Shown in pieces: positions 17,094 to 26,700 of a DNA stretch of 64,000 bases; the stretch's first letter is position 1; every line of letters starts with the position of its first letter. The notes below the pieces were generated by a model. The model worked only from the letters and a program-made list of their open reading frames with translations, had not been told where the DNA came from and made no database searches. The translations under genes and the position numbers were made by a program. This DNA comes from Xanthomonas sp. (GTDB taxonomy: Bacteria; Pseudomonadota; Gammaproteobacteria; Xanthomonadales; Xanthomonadaceae). Location: positions 148,370 through 212,369 of the forward strand of contig NZ_JAFIWC010000003.1 of assembly GCF_017163755.1 (NCBI RefSeq), given 5' to 3'.

Positions 17094-19285
17094 AGAACCG
17101 GCTCCGCGGCGTAATCGGATTGCAGCGCCGGCGTGCCGACGAACTGGTTGCGGGTGGCGATCAACTGCGGGGTGCCGGTGGTGCGCCTGGCGCTGACCGG
17201 ACCGCTGTCGACGAACTGGTTGTCGTGCAGGAACGCGCGCTGCACGCCGTGCAGGCGCAGCGACGGCACCGCGGCGCCGCCGACGCGCTCCAGGCGCGTG
17301 CCGCTGACCGTCAGCACCGGGCCGAAGGTGCTCTCGTCGCGGCCGCCGCGGTACAGGTCCACCGCCGGGCCGCCGATGCGGCGGAACTGCGAGTCGGCGA
17401 TCTCCACGCGCTCGGCGTTGTAGGTGCCGCGGTCGTCGGTCTCGGCGCGCGCGGCCAGCACCGCGCCGGACACGTCCTCGACCTGCAGCCGGCGCAGCGC
17501 GATGCGCTCGGCCAGGGTGCCCTTGCCGAGCGCGATCACGTCGAAGCCGCGGTTGACGGTGAGGCCGTGGATGCGGCTGTCCTCCACGACCAGTTCGTAG
17601 TTGGCCGCGTGGGAGCCGGCCGCGGTGCGGATCACCGCGTTGCCGACCTCGTCCGGCGCCGCGCTGCCGTCGATCTGCAGCCGCGACAGCTTCAGCGCGC
17701 CGCCGGCGTCGATCTGGAACAGGGTCGAGCGCGAGAACGCGATCTGCGCCTGGCCGCGCGCCGGGCCCTCGACGGTGAGCGGGCGGTCCAGCGCCAGCAC
17801 CTGGTTGACCAGGTAGTGGCCGGAGGCCAGCTGCAGGCGGTCGCCGGCGGCGGCGCCGGCCACGGCCTGGGTCAGGGTGTCGTCGCCGGGCAGCACGCGC
17901 TGGCGGCGGCCGCTGTCCAGCGCGGCCTGCGGCGCTTCCTTCGGGTACCAGCTCACCCCGACCTCGCTGCGCGGCACGTAGCTCAGCGCCGGATCGGCGC
18001 CCACCCCGGCGGCGTTGCTGGCGACCAGCAGGCCGGTGGCCGCGCGGGTCATCGTCACCGTGCGCCCGGCGACGCCGCCGGGCAGCAGCGGCGAGGCCGA
18101 CGGGCTCTGCACGTTGCCGCTGAAGGCGATGCCGGACAGGTCGCCGAGCACGCGCACCGGGTCGCGCGCGCCGACGATCAGGTTCTCGGCGAAGTCGCTG
18201 TTGATCGGCGCGGCGGTGCGCTCGTCGTCCTTGCCGGCGCCGAAGAACAGCTGCTTGCTGTCGACGAAGGTGTTGCGCTCGATCAGCGCCTGGTCCACCT
18301 GCACGTAGCGGTTGGCCGGCGAATTGGGCACGCCGTACATGATGCTCAGCGCCGACGAATAACCGTCGCCGGTCAGGCCTTCCAGGTAGTTGTTGCGCAC
18401 CGTCTGTTTGCGGTTGATCACGCGGATGCCGCCGGTGTCGCTCTTGCCGTCGCCGAAGAACACGTTGTTCTCGACCAGGTTGCCGTCGCCGTGGCGCAGC
18501 ACCAGCGCCCCGCGCGACTGCTTGAACACGTTGCCGCGGTAGGTGTTGCCGCCGGACTTGTTGGACACCACCTCCACCTCGCCGTCGCAGCCTTCGAACC
18601 AGTTGTTCTCCACCAGCGAGTTGGAATCGGACGTGGCGTCGTTGCTGGTGCCGATGCGCAGCGTCTCGCCGCCGTTGGCGCCCAGGTTCGGACGCGGCCC
18701 GAACCAGTTGTGGTCGATGCGGTGGCGGTTGTCCAGGCCCTGCACGGCGTCGCGCACCACCACCATCGTCGGGCCGGCGTTGTTCTTGCCGACCAGCTGG
18801 TTGTGGTCGAAGCGGTTGTCGGTGTCGTACATCGCCACCCAGTTGTCCGAGCGGCTGCGGTCGGGCTGGTTAAAGCGGTCGACCACCACCCCGGTGATGC
18901 GGCTGTGGCGCGCGCGCGCCTTGCTCGAGGTCCGGAACGCCAGCACTTCGCCGGTCGGACTGTAGCCGTCGCGGAACACCAGGTTGGAGACCACCAGGTA
19001 CTCGCCGGCCATGCGCAGATTGGACTGGCCGGTGACGAACACCTTGCCCGGGGTCTGCGCGGTCAGGGTGATCGGCTGTGCGGCGGTGCCGGTGCCGGTG
19101 AACACGATCTGGAAGTCGCGCCATTCGCCATCGGCCAGCACCACCTTGTCCCCGGGCTGCAGGGCAGTGGTGGCGGCGGCGTATTCGGCGGGGCTGGCGA
19201 CCAGGATTTCAGCGGCGTCGGCGTGAGATGTCGCGATGGCGACGAACAGCAGCGCAAGGCCTGCGCGTGTAGCGTTCGATGACAT
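17090..19285 (-). CDS. PL6 polysaccharide lyase (poly-mannuronate/alginate lyase)
   Basis: A 731-residue protein with a signal peptide (ALLFVAIATSHADAAE) and a long right-handed beta-helix with many NN and N-x-F turns. The PL6 active site is complete: calcium ligands E236 and E238, catalytic Lys243 and Arg264. The E-x-E, +5 Lys, +21 Arg spacing equals that of Pedobacter chondroitinase B. A second parallel-helix half (about residues 430-731) gives the two-domain form seen in longer alginate-active PL6 enzymes. Chondroitinase B activity is possible in this family, but a PL17 lyase, DEH reductase and KDG kinase in the same operon point to alginate. It is the first gene of the leftward operon, start ATG 19285. 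Confidence 0.9.
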   Translation of the reverse strand: MSSNATRAGLALLFVAIATSHADAAEILVASPAEYAAATTALQPGDKVVLADGEWRDFQIVFTGTGTAAQPITLTAQTPGKVFVTGQSNLRMAGEYLVVSNLVFRDGYSPTGEVLAFRTSSKARARHSRITGVVVDRFNQPDRSRSDNWVAMYDTDNRFDHNQLVGKNNAGPTMVVVRDAVQGLDNRHRIDHNWFGPRPNLGANGGETLRIGTSNDATSDSNSLVENNWFEGCDGEVEVVSNKSGGNTYRGNVFKQSRGALVLRHGDGNLVENNVFFGDGKSDTGGIRVINRKQTVRNNYLEGLTGDGYSSALSIMYGVPNSPANRYVQVDQALIERNTFVDSKQLFFGAGKDDERTAAPINSDFAENLIVGARDPVRVLGDLSGIAFSGNVQSPSASPLLPGGVAGRTVTMTRAATGLLVASNAAGVGADPALSYVPRSEVGVSWYPKEAPQAALDSGRRQRVLPGDDTLTQAVAGAAAGDRLQLASGHYLVNQVLALDRPLTVEGPARGQAQIAFSRSTLFQIDAGGALKLSRLQIDGSAAPDEVGNAVIRTAAGSHAANYELVVEDSRIHGLTVNRGFDVIALGKGTLAERIALRRLQVEDVSGAVLAARAETDDRGTYNAERVEIADSQFRRIGGPAVDLYRGGRDESTFGPVLTVSGTRLERVGGAAVPSLRLHGVQRAFLHDNQFVDSGPVSARRTTGTPQLIATRNQFVGTPALQSDYAAEPVL

Positions 19286-19564
19286 GTTCCCTCCCTAGGA
19301 GCGCCCGGATGGCGCCGCTGGTGGCCGGATGGTAGCAGAGGTCGAACACTCGTCAACCAGATTTGCATACCAAATTTCGATTATCTGGACTGCGTACTTG
19401 GCGCGGAATTCATGCTGCATCCGCACATAAAATAGAGGGCAATCGCACTTACCAATTGGCCTATGCGGATATTTCTACCAATTTGTTGACATTGGTCGAA
19501 AGTGGGTTAAGGCTGCGCCCCCAGGTCCGTAGCCCTACGGCATTTACTCGGGAGGAGAGAACTC
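19286..19564. promoter_or_regulatory. divergent control region of the alginate locus
   Basis: A 279-bp AT-rich gap between the lyase operon and the TonB receptor gene. It carries four related boxes: ACCAGATTT at 19356-19364, ACCAAATTT at 19369-19377 (a 13-bp direct repeat), ACCAATTGG at 19451-19459, and ACCAAT at 19477-19482 facing ATTGGT at 19491-19496 across 8 bp. TTGACA at 19486-19491 is a possible -35 of the receptor gene, so the last palindrome would cover it. The half-site AAATTGGT resembles that of UxuR/ExuR-type GntR regulators, which fits the FadR-type regulator at 22601. GGAGGA at 19551-19556 is the receptor's ribosome binding site. Confidence 0.6.
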
Positions 19565-22495
19565 ATGCGGCACCCCAATCCGGTCATGTCCGCCAGTCGC
19601 GCGCGCCCCCTGGCGCTGCGCAGCGTCCTGGCCTGCGCCATCGTCGCTTCGCTGGGCAGCGGCACCGCGCTGGCGCAACAGGCCGCGCCGGCGGCGCAGG
19701 CCCCGGACGCCGGCCAGGCCGCAGCGCCGGCCGCCGGCGCCACCACCCTGGACCAGGTCCAGGTCACCGGCATCCGCGGTTCGATCCAGTCCTCGATCAA
19801 CAAGAAGCGCGACGACACGGTGGTGTCGGACGTGCTGTCGGCCGAAGACATCGGCGACCTGCCGGCACCGTCGCTGGCCGACGCCATCGAGACCCTGACC
19901 GGCGCGGCGTCCACTCGCGACAAGACCGGCGCATCGGAAATCTCGATCCGCGGCCTGGGCGCGTTCCTGAGCAGCACCAACTTCAACGGCCGCGAGATCA
20001 CCAACGGCAGCGGCGACCGCTCGGTGAACTTCAACATGTTCCCGGCCGAGTTGATCAACACCGTGGCGATCTACAAGACCCAGCGCGCGGACCTGATCGA
20101 GGGCGGCGTGGCCGGCACCATCGGCCTGGAGACGGTCAAGCCGCTGGACTACGGCAAGCAGGCGATCCAGCTCGACGGCCGCGGCAGCTGGGCCGAGTAC
20201 GACAGCAAGTACCGCGACAAGGACGGCATCGGCTGGCGCGGCACGGCCAGCTACGTGGACCAGTTCGAACTGGCCAGCGGCGGCAAGCTCGGCGTGTCGA
20301 TCGGCCTGCAGGCGCTGGACGGCACCGACCCGGAAGAGAGCATGACCAGCGGCTCGACCTGGTACGCCTGCGACGGCACCCAGAACGTGACCAACGCCAA
20401 CTGCGCCGAAGTGGACGCCGACGCCGTCGCCAACGGCGCGCCGTACTACCTGGTGCCGAGCAGCCGCATCTACCGGCTCAAGCAGGAGCGCAACGACCGC
20501 CAGTCCGAGTTCGCCGCGGTGCAGTGGAAGCCCAACGACCTGCTCGAGGTCAACGTCGACTACGAACACACCGACCGCAACTGGCACGAGACGCGCTCGG
20601 ACCTGAGCCTGTCCAACACCCGCCGCGGCATCGTCAACCGGCAGGTCGACGACAATGGCGTGCTGCGCAGCTACTCCGGCAACACCTCGATCGACTCCAC
20701 CTCCACGCTGTACGACCGCAACGAGGAATACACCGGTGGCGGGGTGAACATCATCCTGCGCCCCAGCGTGGCCTGGGAGATCTCCACCGACCTGTCGTAC
20801 TCGCACACCCTGCGCCAGGACACCCAGCGCATGACCCGCCTGCGCGCCAACGCGCGCGACGTGAACAACGCCGTGGTGCCGGGCATCAGCAGCGGCACCA
20901 CCGGCTACGTCAACTACGACTGGGCCGACCGCGGCGACGTGCCGAGCATCGCGCTCAACCCGGCGTTCGACGTCAACGACTGGGACGCCTACACCGGCGC
21001 GGCGCGCGTCACCTCCGAGGAGGAGGAGAACGAGCACAGCATCCGCGCCGGACGCTTCGACGTCAGCTACCTGCCCGAGGACGGCTTCCTGACCAAGGTC
21101 AAGTTCGGCCTGCGCGCCAGCCAGGCCGACTACACCTACTTCGACAACACCATCACCACCGACATCAACGCCACCGGCGCCGGGCGCGCGCAGATCATCG
21201 CCGCCAACCAGGCCTGCCGCGCGCCGTTCCCGCAGGACGACTTCCTCGACGCGGCCAGCGGCAACACCATCTCCAGCTGGGCCTACTTCGATCCGGGCTG
21301 CCTGTACGAGGCGTTCCGCGGCAGCAGCGACACCGGCGTGGACCCGAACTACATGGATCCGAACAACGTCGACGTGGTGGAGAAGACCAGGGCGCTGTTC
21401 CTGATGGCCGACTTCCGCAGCGAGCTGTGGGGCCTGCCGGTGTCCGGCAACATGGGCGTACGCTGGGTCAAGACCGACGTGCGTTCGCAGGGCGTGCGCG
21501 CCGACCTGGACCTGGTCGACAACGGCGCCGGCACCATCCGCCTGCAGCCCACCGGCACCTACCAGACCCTGGTCAGCAAGGCCAGCAACGACAAGCTGCT
21601 GCCCAGCGTCAACGCCGCCTTCGAGCTGCGCGATGACCTGCTGCTGCGCCTGGGCGCCTACCGCGCGATGTCGCGTCCGGACATCTCCGCGCTGGGCTCG
21701 GGCCGCAACGTGAACCTCACCGGCACCGAGAACTTCACCAGCCTGGAAGAGGCCCTGGCCGGCATCACCGCCACCGGCAACCCGCAGACCAAGCCGCTGA
21801 TGTCGTGGAACGGCGACGTGTCGCTGGAGTGGTATCCGAACGAGGACACGCTGCTGGCCGGCGCGCTGTACTGGAAGCAGTTCAACGGCGGCACCGAGAC
21901 CGCGCTGTTCGACGAGACCTTCGTCGTCGACGGCCAGAGCGTCACCGTGCCGGTGCCGCGCCAGGTGACCACCGACGAGAACAGCACGCTGACCGGCTTC
22001 GAGCTCAGCGCCGCGCACCGCTTCTCCTACCTGCCCAAGCCGCTGGACGGGCTCGGCTTCAAGCTCAGCTACAACTACGCCGACACCGACTACGAAACCC
22101 AGGACCCGCGCCTGGGCGAGCAGGTCGACTCCACCGGCGCGGTGATCCCGGCCATCGTCGATCCGGCCGGGCTGAGCGGCTTCTCGCGCCACGTGCTGTC
22201 CGGCTCGCTGTACTGGGAGCTGGGCCGCTTCGACATGCAGGCCATCGGCAAGTTCCGCTCCAAGTACTACCAGGACTTCACCGGCAACACCGCGCAGCAG
22301 AACCGCTACTACGGCGACAACACCAGCGTGGATTTCCGCGCCCGCTACCGGGTCACCAAGAACCTGTCGTTCTCGCTGGAGCTGATGAACCTGACCAACG
22401 AGCCGCGCGTGGCCTACCAGCCCATCTACGGCAACTTCCGCGAGTACGTGACCTACGGGCGGCGTGCGTATTTGGGTGTACGATACAAGTTCTGA
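19565..22495 (+). CDS. TonB-dependent receptor (outer-membrane alginate oligomer uptake)
   Basis: A 976-residue TonB-dependent transporter. A signal peptide (SVLACAIVASLGSGTALAQQ) and an Ala/Pro linker lead to TLDQVQVTGIRGSIQSS, a TonB-box-like segment, then the plug (DIGDLPAPSLADAIETLTG, IRGLGAFLSSTNFNGRE, IEGGVAGTIGLETVKPL) and a 22-strand-sized barrel that ends RRAYLGVRYKF with the terminal Phe needed for BAM insertion. The style is that of the large xanthomonad receptors for plant and algal glycans. It is divergent from the lyase operon and followed by a terminator and the GntR gene, so the likely cargo is alginate oligosaccharide; cargo is by context only. Confidence 0.93.
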   Translation: MRHPNPVMSASRARPLALRSVLACAIVASLGSGTALAQQAAPAAQAPDAGQAAAPAAGATTLDQVQVTGIRGSIQSSINKKRDDTVVSDVLSAEDIGDLPAPSLADAIETLTGAASTRDKTGASEISIRGLGAFLSSTNFNGREITNGSGDRSVNFNMFPAELINTVAIYKTQRADLIEGGVAGTIGLETVKPLDYGKQAIQLDGRGSWAEYDSKYRDKDGIGWRGTASYVDQFELASGGKLGVSIGLQALDGTDPEESMTSGSTWYACDGTQNVTNANCAEVDADAVANGAPYYLVPSSRIYRLKQERNDRQSEFAAVQWKPNDLLEVNVDYEHTDRNWHETRSDLSLSNTRRGIVNRQVDDNGVLRSYSGNTSIDSTSTLYDRNEEYTGGGVNIILRPSVAWEISTDLSYSHTLRQDTQRMTRLRANARDVNNAVVPGISSGTTGYVNYDWADRGDVPSIALNPAFDVNDWDAYTGAARVTSEEEENEHSIRAGRFDVSYLPEDGFLTKVKFGLRASQADYTYFDNTITTDINATGAGRAQIIAANQACRAPFPQDDFLDAASGNTISSWAYFDPGCLYEAFRGSSDTGVDPNYMDPNNVDVVEKTRALFLMADFRSELWGLPVSGNMGVRWVKTDVRSQGVRADLDLVDNGAGTIRLQPTGTYQTLVSKASNDKLLPSVNAAFELRDDLLLRLGAYRAMSRPDISALGSGRNVNLTGTENFTSLEEALAGITATGNPQTKPLMSWNGDVSLEWYPNEDTLLAGALYWKQFNGGTETALFDETFVVDGQSVTVPVPRQVTTDENSTLTGFELSAAHRFSYLPKPLDGLGFKLSYNYADTDYETQDPRLGEQVDSTGAVIPAIVDPAGLSGFSRHVLSGSLYWELGRFDMQAIGKFRSKYYQDFTGNTAQQNRYYGDNTSVDFRARYRVTKNLSFSLELMNLTNEPRVAYQPIYGNFREYVTYGRRAYLGVRYKF

Positions 22496-22502
22496 AACGC
22501 AG

Positions 22503-22531
22503 CGGCGCGGCCCCCGGACCGCGCCGTTTTT
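22503..22531 (+). terminator. rho-independent terminator after the TonB receptor gene
   Basis: Stem CGGCGCGG (22503-22510) and CCGCGCCG (22519-22526) with an 8-nt loop, directly followed by TTTTT (22527-22531), starting 8 nt after the receptor stop codon. A textbook intrinsic terminator, so the regulator downstream probably has its own promoter or is expressed by partial read-through. Confidence 0.9.
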
Positions 22532-22600
22532 CGAGCCGGATCAGACCCGGGCCAGGCGCCCCAGGGCTGATGCGGAACACACCAGACGGGTCCTGCTCGA

Positions 22601-23344
22601 ATGTCCGAAAACCGCCTCTACCAGTCCATCGCCGCCAAGATCCTGTCGCTGATCGAATCGGGCGAGTTCCCGACCGGTTCGCGCCTGCCGGGCGAACGCG
22701 ACCTGGCCGAGCGCTTCGGCGTGAGCCGGGTGACCATCCGCGAGGCCGAGATCGCGCTGGAGGCGCAGGGCTGGATCGCGATCAAGACCGGGTCGGGCGT
22801 GTACGTGCGGCCGCGGCCGATCGATGCGCAGGGCGCGCTGCCAGACGTCAGCGCCTTCGACCTGACCGCCGCGCGCACGGTGATCGAGGCCGAGGCGGCG
22901 GCGCTGGCCGCCGGCCGCCTGACCGATGCGGACATCGACGAACTGCAGGCGCTGGTCACCGCGATGTCCGACCCCACCGCGACCGAAGAAATGGCCGGCG
23001 AATACGACCGCCGTTTCCACCTGGCGATCGCGCGCATGTCCGGCAACCCGGTGGTGGAGTACTGCATCCACCTGATCTGGCGCATGCGCAACGAACTGCC
23101 GCGGGTGCGCCAGGTCTACGCCCATGTCTGCCACCAGGACGACCACGCGCGTACCGACGAGCACGCCGCGATCCTGCAGGCGCTCAGGACCCGCGACCCG
23201 GCCAAGGCGCGCAACGCGATGCGCAACCATTTCCAGCGCCTGTTCGAATCGATGCTGGAGGCCACCGAGAACCAGGCGCTGGCCGAGATCCGCCGCCGCA
23301 CCCAGCAGGACCGCGAGCGCTTCCTGGCCACCACGCGGATCTGA
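22601..23344 (+). CDS. GntR/FadR-subfamily (FCD) transcriptional regulator
   Basis: A 247-residue regulator. Winged helix at about 8-75: RLYQSIAAKILSLIESGEFP, then GSRLPGERDLAERFGVSRVT and IREAEIALEAQGWI. The C-terminal FCD domain carries the metal-binding pattern D-x3-H (YDRRFHLAIA) and later H residues (DEHAAILQALRTRD, RNHFQRLFES). FadR-group regulators of this kind often sense sugar acids; next to an alginate locus, KDG or DEH is a plausible effector. It should bind the ACCAAT-type boxes at 19356-19496 and hold both transcripts off without inducer. Confidence 0.9.
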   Translation: MSENRLYQSIAAKILSLIESGEFPTGSRLPGERDLAERFGVSRVTIREAEIALEAQGWIAIKTGSGVYVRPRPIDAQGALPDVSAFDLTAARTVIEAEAAALAAGRLTDADIDELQALVTAMSDPTATEEMAGEYDRRFHLAIARMSGNPVVEYCIHLIWRMRNELPRVRQVYAHVCHQDDHARTDEHAAILQALRTRDPAKARNAMRNHFQRLFESMLEATENQALAEIRRRTQQDRERFLATTRI

Positions 23345-23730
23345 ACCGGCGGGCGAGGGCGCGCGGCACTTCCGCTCATCCCGTCGCCGGCACCTGCGCC
23401 TTGCCAGCGCACTGCGCCGTTCGCCGGTGGCTGGTGCATGCAGCATCTTGCGGCTGGCTTCGGCCAGCGTTTCTCGCATCGGGTTTGCGCAATTCCGCCG
23501 TCACGGCGACTGCGCGAGCGGCCTGGCGCCACTGCGCCATGCGCATGCTGAACGGGCAGGCTTTTGCCGGCGCCGGCCGCAGCGTCAACCGCAGGGCGGG
23601 TGCGTGCCGGTCGCGCGCCGACACCCGGCCCGTCGCGGGGCTCGAACCGGCTGCCGTGTTCACGCTTAGCGGCGCCGCCGGCTGCTATGCCTGACGCCCT
23701 GCGGGCTCTGTGGCCTGCCCTGGATTCCCG
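23345..23730. other. non-coding gap before the glucan synthase gene
   Basis: 386 bp with no supportable gene. A GGTTCGAGCCCCG run on the reverse strand at about 23635-23650 resembles a tRNA T-arm but no cloverleaf surrounds it. No clear terminator for the GntR gene and no clear promoter for the synthase gene could be identified. Confidence 0.4.
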
Positions 23731-26700
23731 ATGACTTCCCACTGGCGCGCGCTGCGCCGACGGCTGCTTCCTTATCGGCGCAGCCTGCTCGGCCTGCGCA
23801 CGAGCTTGCTGCGCCACCGCCGCCAACGGCTGCATGCCGAAGAACCGCTGCGTGCGCAGCTGCTCAATGCCGAACAGATGGCGCTGCACGGCCAGGCGCT
23901 GGCGCGCGTGCACCGCGTGCGCAGCGGACGCAGTCCGGAAGCGTTGCTGGCGCGGCTGAAGCAGAACGAGGACATGCTGCGCGACGCGCTGGCGATGCTG
24001 GCGGGCATGGTCCGCGACGACGTGCGCATCACCCCGGCCGGGGAGTGGCTGCTGGACAACTTCTACCTGGTCGAAGAGCAGATCCATACCGCGCGCCGCC
24101 ATTTGCCCACCGGCTACAGCCGGCAGCTGCCGGCGCTGGCGCAGGGGCCGTCGATCGGGCTGCCGCGCGTGTATGCGCTGTCGATGGACGCCATCGCCCA
24201 CGGCGACGGCCGCATCGACGCCGACACCACCAGCCGCTTCGTCGCCGCCTACCAGACGGTGACGCCGCTCAAGCTCGGCGAGCTGTGGGCGATCCCGATC
24301 ATGCTGCGCCTGGGCCTGCTGGAGAACCTGCGGCGGGTCGCGGCGCGGGTGATGCGCGACGGCATCGACCATCGCCTGGCCAGCGACTGGGCCGACCGGC
24401 TCAACACCACCGCCGCGCAGGATCCCAAGAGCGTGGTGCTGGTGGTGGCGGACATGGCGCGCTCGCAGCCGCCGCTGTCCGGCGCCTTCGTCGCCGAACT
24501 GGTGCGCGGGCTGCACGGCCGCGGCGGCGTGCTGGCGATGCCGGTGACCTGGGTCGAGCAGTGGCTGGCCGACAGCGGCCACCGCGTCGATGAACTGGTG
24601 CACGCCGAAAGCCAGCAGCAGGCCGCCGACCAGGTGTCGATCAGCAACAGCATCGCCAGCCTGCGCTTCCTGGCCACGATGGACTGGCGCGACTTCGTCG
24701 AAGAGCTGAGCGTGGTCGAACGGCACCTGCGCCAGGACCCGCACGGCACCTACGCGCAGATGGATTTCCATACCCGCGACAGCTACCGGCACAGCGTCGA
24801 ACTGCTGGCGCGGCGCAGCGGCGCGGCGGAGTCGGCGGTGGCCGAGTGCGCGGTGCGGCTGGCGCAGGCCGCGGCCGGCGACGATGGCCGCCACGTCGGC
24901 TACTACCTGGTCGACGACGGCCTGCCCGAGTTGCAGGCGGCGATCGCCACGCTGCCGCAGGCGCGGCGCAAGCCGCGGGTGGCGGTGCGCACGCTGCCGC
25001 TGGCGGCGTACCTGGCGCCGATCGCGGCGATCGCCGCGATCGGCAGCGGGATGCTGCTGCGCCAGCTGCAGGGCCTGCCGCAGGCCGCGCCGTGGTGGCT
25101 GTGGGCGAGCACCGCGCTGCTCGGCGCAGTGGTGTTCAGCGAGCTCGGCATCGCCCTGGTCAACTGGGCGGCGACGATGCTGGTGCCGCCGCGCACGCTG
25201 CCGCGGATGGACTTCAGCAAGGGCCTGCCGGCGGCCTCGCGCACGCTGGTGGTGGTGCCGAGCATGCTCAGCGATACCGCCACCGTGGACGAACTGGTGG
25301 AGTCGCTGGAGGTGCGCTTTCTGGCCAACCGCGACCCGCAGCTGCATTTCGCGCTGCTGACCGATTTCCTGGACGCCGCGCAGGCGACGCTGCCCACCGA
25401 TGCGGCGCTGCTGGACCATGCCGCGCACCACATCGTGCGCCTCAACCAGCGCTATGCGCCGGAGAGCGGCGACCGTTTCTTCCTGCTGCACCGCCCGCGG
25501 CTGTGGAATGCCGGCGAGCGCGCGTGGATCGGCTACGAGCGCAAGCGCGGCAAGCTGGCGGCGCTGAACCGGCTGCTGCGCGGCGGCGCGGTCGAGGCCG
25601 ATTTCAGCGAGGTGATCGGCGCGGTCCAGGCGCTGGCGCAGGTGCGCTACGTGATCACCCTGGACGCGGACACGCGGCTGCCGCGCGACGCGGCGCGCGA
25701 GTTCGTCGCCACGCTGGCGCATCCGCTCAACGCCGCGCGCATCGACCCGCGGCAGGGCCGCGTCACCCGCGGCTACGGCATCCTGCAGCCGAGCGTCGGC
25801 AGCAGCATGAGCGGGCACCGCGTCACCCGCTATGCGCGCCTGTTCGGCAGCGAGCCGGGCATCGATCCGTACACGCGCACGGTGTCGGACGTCTACCAGG
25901 ACCTGTTCGGCGAAGGCTCCTTCGTCGGCAAGGGCATCTACGACGTGGACGCCTTCGAGCACACGCTCGCGGGCCGTTTCCCCGACAACCGCATCCTCAG
26001 CCACGACCTGCTGGAAGGCTGCTACGCGCGCGCCGGGCTGGTCAGCGACGTGCGCCTGTTCGAGGATTACCCCTCGCGCTACGCGGTGGACGTCAAGCGC
26101 CGCACGCGCTGGATCCGCGGCGACTGGCAGCTGCTGCCGTGGCTGTTGCCGTGGGTGCCGGGGCCGCAGGGCGGCTACCGGCGCAACACCCTGTCGGTGC
26201 TATCGCGCGGCAAGCTGCTGGACAACCTGCGCCGCAGCCTGGTGCCGATCGCCGGCACCGCGCTGCTGGTGCTGGGCTGGGCCTGGCTGCCGCGGCCGGC
26301 GGCATGGACCGCGTGGCTGCTGGGCCTGTTCGTGCTGCCGGTGCTGGTGCCGGCCCTGCACAACCTAGTCGCCAAGCCGCTGGACATGGGCTGGCGCCTG
26401 CACCTGAGCGCATTGGGCAGGGCGCTCGGGGCGCAGCTGCAGCGCGCGGCGGTTTCGCTGGCATGCCTGCCGTACGAGGCCGGCTACAGCGCGCTGGCGA
26501 TCGCGCGCACGCTGTGGCGCATGGCGCTCAGCCGGCGCAGGCTGCTGCAATGGCACGCGTCCAGCGAGGTCGAGCGTGCGCTCGGCCGCGGCGGCGCCGC
26601 CGAACTGGGGCACATGGCGCCGGCCGCGCTGTTCGCGGTGGCCACGCTGGCGCTGCTGGCGTGGCGGCAGCCCTCGGCCTTGTGGGTGGCCGCGCCGGTG

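Noticed and set aside
17090..19285. PL6 enzyme as chondroitinase B
   Set aside because: Active site fits both activities, but the operon encodes PL17 lyase, DEH reductase and KDG kinase, which belong to alginate use.
23634..23655. GGTTCGAGCCCCG on the reverse strand, like a tRNA T-arm
   Set aside because: No acceptor stem, anticodon arm or CCA fits around it, and the stem pairing of the arm itself fails.
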